Source of the DNA: Synechococcus sp. MVIR-18-1
GTDB taxonomy: Bacteria; Cyanobacteriota; Cyanobacteriia; PCC-6307; Cyanobiaceae
Assembly: GCF_014279835.1 (NCBI RefSeq)
Contig: NZ_CP047942.1
Coordinates: forward strand, 1,302,001 to 1,366,000
Direction of reading: 5' to 3'
Length of the DNA: 64,000 nt
The notes under the pieces were generated by a model. The model made no database searches. It was given only the letters and a program-made list of their open reading frames with translations, and was not told where the DNA came from. Made by a program: the position numbers and the translations under genes. Shown in pieces: positions 60,165 through 64,000 of this stretch (position 1 is the first letter of the stretch; every line of letters begins with the position of its first letter).

Positions 60165-62310
60165 CGGCCCGTCCTCAGCCCAACTGATCATTCATCAGAG
60201 CGATCAGGCGGATCGGACCATTCCATTGCATGGCGATGGCTATCGGATTGGACGCGATGGTCCTCTGGAAGTGAGCATCGATCATCCAGCCGTCAGCCGC
60301 CAACACGCGTTGCTGCATCGCCAGGGGCGGCGGCAATGGATCCTTCAAGATTTGGACTCCACGAATGGCTTGTGGTGGAAAGGCCGCCGGGTGTCGCAGC
60401 TGGAACTGCGCGATGGAGACGTTGTTCAGTTTGCGCCAGCTCTAGACGAAAAGGCTCCCTTCCTACAGTTCAACGATGCAGCCGGCCGCCGACGCCATCG
60501 AGTTGAGCGCTGGTTGGGCCTGCTCTTGTTCGGATGCCTGGGTGCAGGAGGAGCGCTGCTATTGCTGTCCAATCTCACCATGCCGATCCGCGGGCAACTG
60601 GCGCGCGTGCGCGGTCCGGTGGCCATTTACGACGGCAATAACCAACCGCTGACCTCTGTTGACTCCAGTCGTCATCGCGAGCTCAAATCGGTCAATGGGT
60701 TCTCCCCCTTGCTGGTTGATGCTCTGCTCAGCAGTGAAGACAACCGTTTCTGGTGGCATCCAGGGGTCGATCCGATTGGCACGCTGAGAGCTTTCAGCAC
60801 CAATTTGATCGGCGGCAAGGTGCTGGAGGGAGGCAGCAGTCTCACGCAGCAATTAGCTCGCAGCCTCTATCCCAATTACGTAGGAGATGGAGACACCCTG
60901 GAGAGGAAATGGAAAGAGCTGCTTGTGTCCTTGCAGTTGGAAAGTCGTTTCAGCAAAAGCCAATTGCTGCTGAGCTATCTCAATCGCGTGTACTTAGGCG
61001 TTGGCTGGGGATTTGAAGATGCCTCACGCGTGTTTTTTGATCAATCCGCAGCAGATCTAAACGTGCAGCAGGCTGCACTTCTTGTGGGTTTATTGCCATC
61101 ACCCAATGGGCACGATCCCTGTCAGTTTCCCCAGCGCGCTTTAAAAGCGCGTAATCGGGTGATCAACAAAATGGCCGATGGTGGTCGACTCTCCCTGGAG
61201 CAAGCGCGACTGGCGCGTCGTCAACCGATTCAGCTTGCAAAAGAGGCCTGCAGTCGGGAGCAGGTCAGTCGCTCAGCACCTTTCTACACCGATCAAGTGC
61301 GCCGAGACCTCACAGCGCTCGTGGGTCCAGACGTGGCGGATGAAGGAAATTTCTTGATCGAAACGCACTTAGACCCTGTTCTGCAATCTGTGCTGGAACG
61401 CCAATTGAGCGGTTTGTTGGCCAACAATTCCAGGCTTGGCGTTCAGGAGGGGGCCGCTGTTGTGCTCGACAGCCGCACGGGCGGAGTTCTCGCCATCGCC
61501 GGAGGTCGTGACTACAACGCGAGCCAGTTCAACCGTGCCTCAATGGCGTTACGGCAACCAGGAAGCACCTTCAAACTCATCACTTACTTGGCGGCCCTGG
61601 AACAAGGCCTGAAACCCAACGACACCTTGGATTGCAGCCCCCTTCGCTGGGGAGGACAGCGCTTCGACAGCACCTGTTCGGGCCAACTGACCTTGGCCAG
61701 TGCCTTCGCCTCAAGCCACAACACCGCAGCGCTGCGCTTGGCCCAACGCGTGGGCCTGGAGCAAGTGGTGAGTCTGGCAAAACGCCTGGGAATCACCACT
61801 CCCTTAGATCCTGTACCGGGGCTCGCTCTTGGACAGAGTGAAGTTCGCTTAATTGAGCTCACCAGTGCCTATGCCGCTGTGGCCAATGGCGGCATCTGGC
61901 AAGCGCCCACCACCATTCGTCGTTTGCTTGATGCTGAAACCTGCCGCTTGGATCGACCGAGTGGCTGCGGCAGCCTCAATGGAGATGGCGAAGCTGGACA
62001 GCGCCAAACGTCTCGTCGTGTGCTGAAGGCACAGACCACTCAGCAGATGCAGGGCTTGATGCGAGCGGTCATTCGCAGCGGCACAGGGCGTGCCGCCTCG
62101 CTCGGTGGTCAAGAAGGGGGAAAAACAGGAACCACAAATGATGGGCGGGACCTGCTGTTCATTGGCTACGAGCCGAGTCGCCATTGGGTGCTGGGAATCT
62201 GGCTGGGCAACGATGACAACAGTCCTTCCGCTAGTTCCAGCGTCTTAGCAGCCTCTCTCTGGAGTCGCATCATGCGTGCCGCAGGACAGGGCGGTGTGGT
62301 GGGCCGATGA
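60145..62310 (+). CDS. FHA-domain class A penicillin-binding protein
   Basis: A 721-residue bifunctional peptidoglycan synthase with an unusual N-terminal FHA domain. The FHA domain is about 20-95 (YRIGRDGP near 33; SRQHALL; STNGLWWKGR), which binds phosphothreonine peptides. One transmembrane helix follows at about 123-146. The transglycosylase has SSEDNRFWWHPGVD near 195 and GGSSLTQQLARSLYP. The transpeptidase has SxxK in GSTFKLI near 474, SHN near 523 and GKTGTT near 659. The cytoplasmic FHA domain suggests control by a Ser/Thr kinase. It overlaps lspA by 20 bases and is coupled to the next gene. Confidence 0.9.
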   Translation: MDKRNPDGPSSAQLIIHQSDQADRTIPLHGDGYRIGRDGPLEVSIDHPAVSRQHALLHRQGRRQWILQDLDSTNGLWWKGRRVSQLELRDGDVVQFAPALDEKAPFLQFNDAAGRRRHRVERWLGLLLFGCLGAGGALLLLSNLTMPIRGQLARVRGPVAIYDGNNQPLTSVDSSRHRELKSVNGFSPLLVDALLSSEDNRFWWHPGVDPIGTLRAFSTNLIGGKVLEGGSSLTQQLARSLYPNYVGDGDTLERKWKELLVSLQLESRFSKSQLLLSYLNRVYLGVGWGFEDASRVFFDQSAADLNVQQAALLVGLLPSPNGHDPCQFPQRALKARNRVINKMADGGRLSLEQARLARRQPIQLAKEACSREQVSRSAPFYTDQVRRDLTALVGPDVADEGNFLIETHLDPVLQSVLERQLSGLLANNSRLGVQEGAAVVLDSRTGGVLAIAGGRDYNASQFNRASMALRQPGSTFKLITYLAALEQGLKPNDTLDCSPLRWGGQRFDSTCSGQLTLASAFASSHNTAALRLAQRVGLEQVVSLAKRLGITTPLDPVPGLALGQSEVRLIELTSAYAAVANGGIWQAPTTIRRLLDAETCRLDRPSGCGSLNGDGEAGQRQTSRRVLKAQTTQQMQGLMRAVIRSGTGRAASLGGQEGGKTGTTNDGRDLLFIGYEPSRHWVLGIWLGNDDNSPSASSSVLAASLWSRIMRAAGQGGVVGR

Positions 62311-63902
62311 AGGGATCCAACCGCCTGATCTTGTTTGGCGCCGCTGGGCTGATCGTCCTCTTGGTGCTTGGCCTGGTGCTCCAGGCGATTCGCAATCTGC
62401 TCTGGGATCTCAGCTACATCCTTCCTCCCTGGCTTGTAGGACCCGTGCTGCTGATCGGCACCATTTTGGTGATTGCCTTCGTGGTGCAGATTGGCTGGCC
62501 CGTGTGGAAGGGATGGAAAAGCCGTCGCGGAGCGACAAAAGCCGGCACTACAGCCCCTTTGCCGCCTGGGTCGCGTCGTCAAGCGGCTGAACAAAGCCTG
62601 GAAAGCATTGATCGCCTCCTGGAGCGTCTCCAAGACGATGTAGCCCGGCAGGCTTTGCATCTGGAGCGCGAGCGCGTGGCGCGTGAGTTAGCACGCGGCG
62701 ATTTAGTGGTGGTGGTGTTTGGCACGGGCTCTAGCGGCAAAACCTCCCTGATTCGTGCCCTGCTCCAAGACATTGTTGGGAAGGTTGGAGCACCGATGGG
62801 CTCCACAACCGGCAGCCAGACCTATCGGCTTCGTCTCAACAAGCTGGAGCGCGGACTGCAATTGGTGGACACACCTGGAATCCTTGAAAGCGGACTGGAT
62901 GGAAGAGATCGGGAACAAGAAGCCCGTGAACGCGCCAGCCGGGCCGACTTAATGCTGGTGGTGGTGGATGGTGATCTTCGCTCTGCCGAATGGGATGTAG
63001 TGCGCAGCCTTGCGGGGTTAGGCAAGCGCTTGATGTTGGTCTTGAACAAATGCGATTTACGGGGAGAGGAGGAGGAGAAGCGTCTTCTGGCCTTGCTGCG
63101 CGGACGTTGCCAAGGCCTGCTGGCTGCTGAGGACGTCATCCCAACCAGTGCCTCTCCCCAATCGTTGCCAAGACCTGGCCAGAAACCCTGGCAACCTCCA
63201 GCAGAAGTGGCAGTGCTACTTCAACGCATGGCCGTGGTGCTCCATGCCGACGGCGAAGAGCTCTTGGCCGACAACATTCTTCTGCAATGCAGAACGCTGG
63301 GCGACAAGGGGCGTTCACTCCTCAACCAACAGCGACAGAGCGAAGCAAGACGGATCGTGGACCGTTACAGCTGGATTAGTGCAGGCGTCGTGGCAGCAAC
63401 ACCACTACCCGGCATCGACTTGCTTGGTACTGCTGCCGTCAATGCCCAGATGGTGATGGAGGTGGCGAAGGTCTACAACGTGCAGCTCACTCGCGCCAAA
63501 GCGCAGGAGTTGGCCGTATCCGTGGGAAGAACCCTGGCAGGTCTGGGGGTCGTCAAAGGTGGTGTCGCCTTGATTGGCACCGCACTGAGCGTGAATCTGC
63601 CCACCCTGTTACTGGGAAAAGCCGTTCAAGGTGTTGCTGCTGCATGGTTAACGCGGATCGCAGGAGCCAGTTTCATCACTTACTTCCAGCAAGATCAAGA
63701 TTGGGGGGATGGTGGCGTGCAAGACGTTGTGCAACAGCACTACGACCTCAACCGTCGCGATAGTGCCCTCCAACGATTCCTCGATACCGCTCTCAGACAG
63801 GTGGTGGAACCACTGCGGCAAAAGGCAAAGAAGCGCTTACCACCCCAACCAGGGCCTCGGGCGGAGGGGGACGCATCGGGCCGCGGGCATCGAGAACGGT
63901 AA
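62307..63902 (+). CDS. DUF697 membrane GTPase
   Basis: A 531-residue protein with two N-terminal helices (about 5-55), a central GTPase domain (P-loop GTGSSGKTSL near 147, G3 VDTPGIL near 189, G4 LNKCD near 246) and a C-terminal DUF697 domain with hydrophobic segments (GGVALIGTALSVNLPTLLLG). Such proteins are widely conserved in cyanobacteria, with no settled function. The ATG overlaps the PBP stop by 4 bases. Confidence 0.85.
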   Translation: MKGSNRLILFGAAGLIVLLVLGLVLQAIRNLLWDLSYILPPWLVGPVLLIGTILVIAFVVQIGWPVWKGWKSRRGATKAGTTAPLPPGSRRQAAEQSLESIDRLLERLQDDVARQALHLERERVARELARGDLVVVVFGTGSSGKTSLIRALLQDIVGKVGAPMGSTTGSQTYRLRLNKLERGLQLVDTPGILESGLDGRDREQEARERASRADLMLVVVDGDLRSAEWDVVRSLAGLGKRLMLVLNKCDLRGEEEEKRLLALLRGRCQGLLAAEDVIPTSASPQSLPRPGQKPWQPPAEVAVLLQRMAVVLHADGEELLADNILLQCRTLGDKGRSLLNQQRQSEARRIVDRYSWISAGVVAATPLPGIDLLGTAAVNAQMVMEVAKVYNVQLTRAKAQELAVSVGRTLAGLGVVKGGVALIGTALSVNLPTLLLGKAVQGVAAAWLTRIAGASFITYFQQDQDWGDGGVQDVVQQHYDLNRRDSALQRFLDTALRQVVEPLRQKAKKRLPPQPGPRAEGDASGRGHRER

Positions 63903-63993
63903 TCAGAGCCAAATAGGCCACACCAATCAGCACAGACACAATGCCTGTGACGATCGCCACCCAGCGGCCACGTTGCTGCTTTGGGGCAGCCAT
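63793..63993 (-). CDS. Small membrane protein overlapping the GTPase end
   Basis: A 66-residue protein: basic N-terminus (MAAPKQQRGRWVAI), one transmembrane helix (about 10-33) and a Pro-rich tail (ARGPMRPPPPEALV). The composition strongly suggests a real small membrane protein, probably conserved in marine Synechococcus. Its last 110 bases overlap the convergent GTPase gene. Function unknown. Confidence 0.65.
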   Translation of the reverse strand: MAAPKQQRGRWVAIVTGIVSVLIGVAYLALITVLDARGPMRPPPPEALVGVVSASLPFAAVVPPPV

Positions 63994-64000
63994 CAGGGCA

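Noticed and set aside
1-64000. Search for tRNA, rRNA, CRISPR arrays, insertion sequences and prophage
   Set aside because: No T-loop-like tRNA signature, regular spacer array, transposase or integrase was seen by eye; a covariance-model scan would be decisive.

Overview
The window is a contiguous stretch of a marine picocyanobacterial chromosome, most likely a coastal/temperate marine Synechococcus. This rests on the gene content: phylloquinone genes menD and menB, DUF760, DUF1350, DUF3721, DUF4336 and SipA-type DUF3148 proteins, solanesyl-type prenyl synthase and a UbiD decarboxylase for plastoquinone, and two SLH-OprB porins of the cyanobacterial 'SOM' type. The ferritin closely resembles, from memory, the one studied in strain CC9311. 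No tRNA, rRNA, CRISPR array or insertion sequence was recognised.

Layout. 1-3.9 kb: PhoH-like ATPase (5' truncated by the window), LOG-family protein, an ABC ATPase and a 2H phosphoesterase. 3.9-5.6 kb: AT-rich, small ORFs. 5.6-6.6 kb: phosphate-binding protein PstS behind a phased Pho-box-like array. 6.7-15.9 kb: accessory block with a ChrA-type transporter, an AraC regulator, a secreted NHL beta-propeller, two DUF1254/DUF1214 proteins plus a broken third copy, and a three-gene set of small membrane/periplasmic proteins including DUF3721. 15.9-27.1 kb: core genes (DUF4336, DUF760, lepB, menD-menB, L,D-transpeptidase, glgA, murF, glmU). 27.4-30 kb: AT-rich, with a Coq4-like protein and small unknown proteins. 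30-32.2 kb: MnmD-like methyltransferase and aroA.

32.5-39.2 kb is an iron/metal and envelope region: a Crp/Fnr regulator, a Cys/Lys-rich mini-protein, ferritin, a second Crp/Fnr regulator with two small partners (one frameshifted), a SOM porin, a PKHD dioxygenase and an iron-binding protein FutA. Two palindromic candidate iron-regulator sites lie in its divergent intergenic regions. 39.2-51.1 kb is core again: ubiD, comB, nitrilase-like hydrolase, amidase, murI, prenyl synthase, HAD, acs, TerB-like, DUF1350, peroxiredoxin, exonuclease.

51.2-58.5 kb is a phosphate/arsenate island: lipoprotein PstS, the arsenate-export pair gapdh-arsJ, a PtrA-like Crp/Fnr regulator, a PhoB-family regulator without a kinase, and a second SOM porin. 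pstS and gapdh-arsJ both carry 11-bp-phased Pho-box-like arrays, as does the first pstS 45 kb away, which suggests one phosphate regulon. 58.8-64 kb: SipA-like protein, bioY, lspA, an FHA-PBP1 fusion and a DUF697 GTPase, largely with overlapping stops and starts.

The most interesting signals are regulatory. They are three phased Pho-box arrays, a sequence at both SOM ribosome-binding sites complementary to the Yfr1 small RNA core, two palindromes next to iron genes, and a ~450 bp nearly identical inverted repeat formed by the 5' ends of the two SOM genes.
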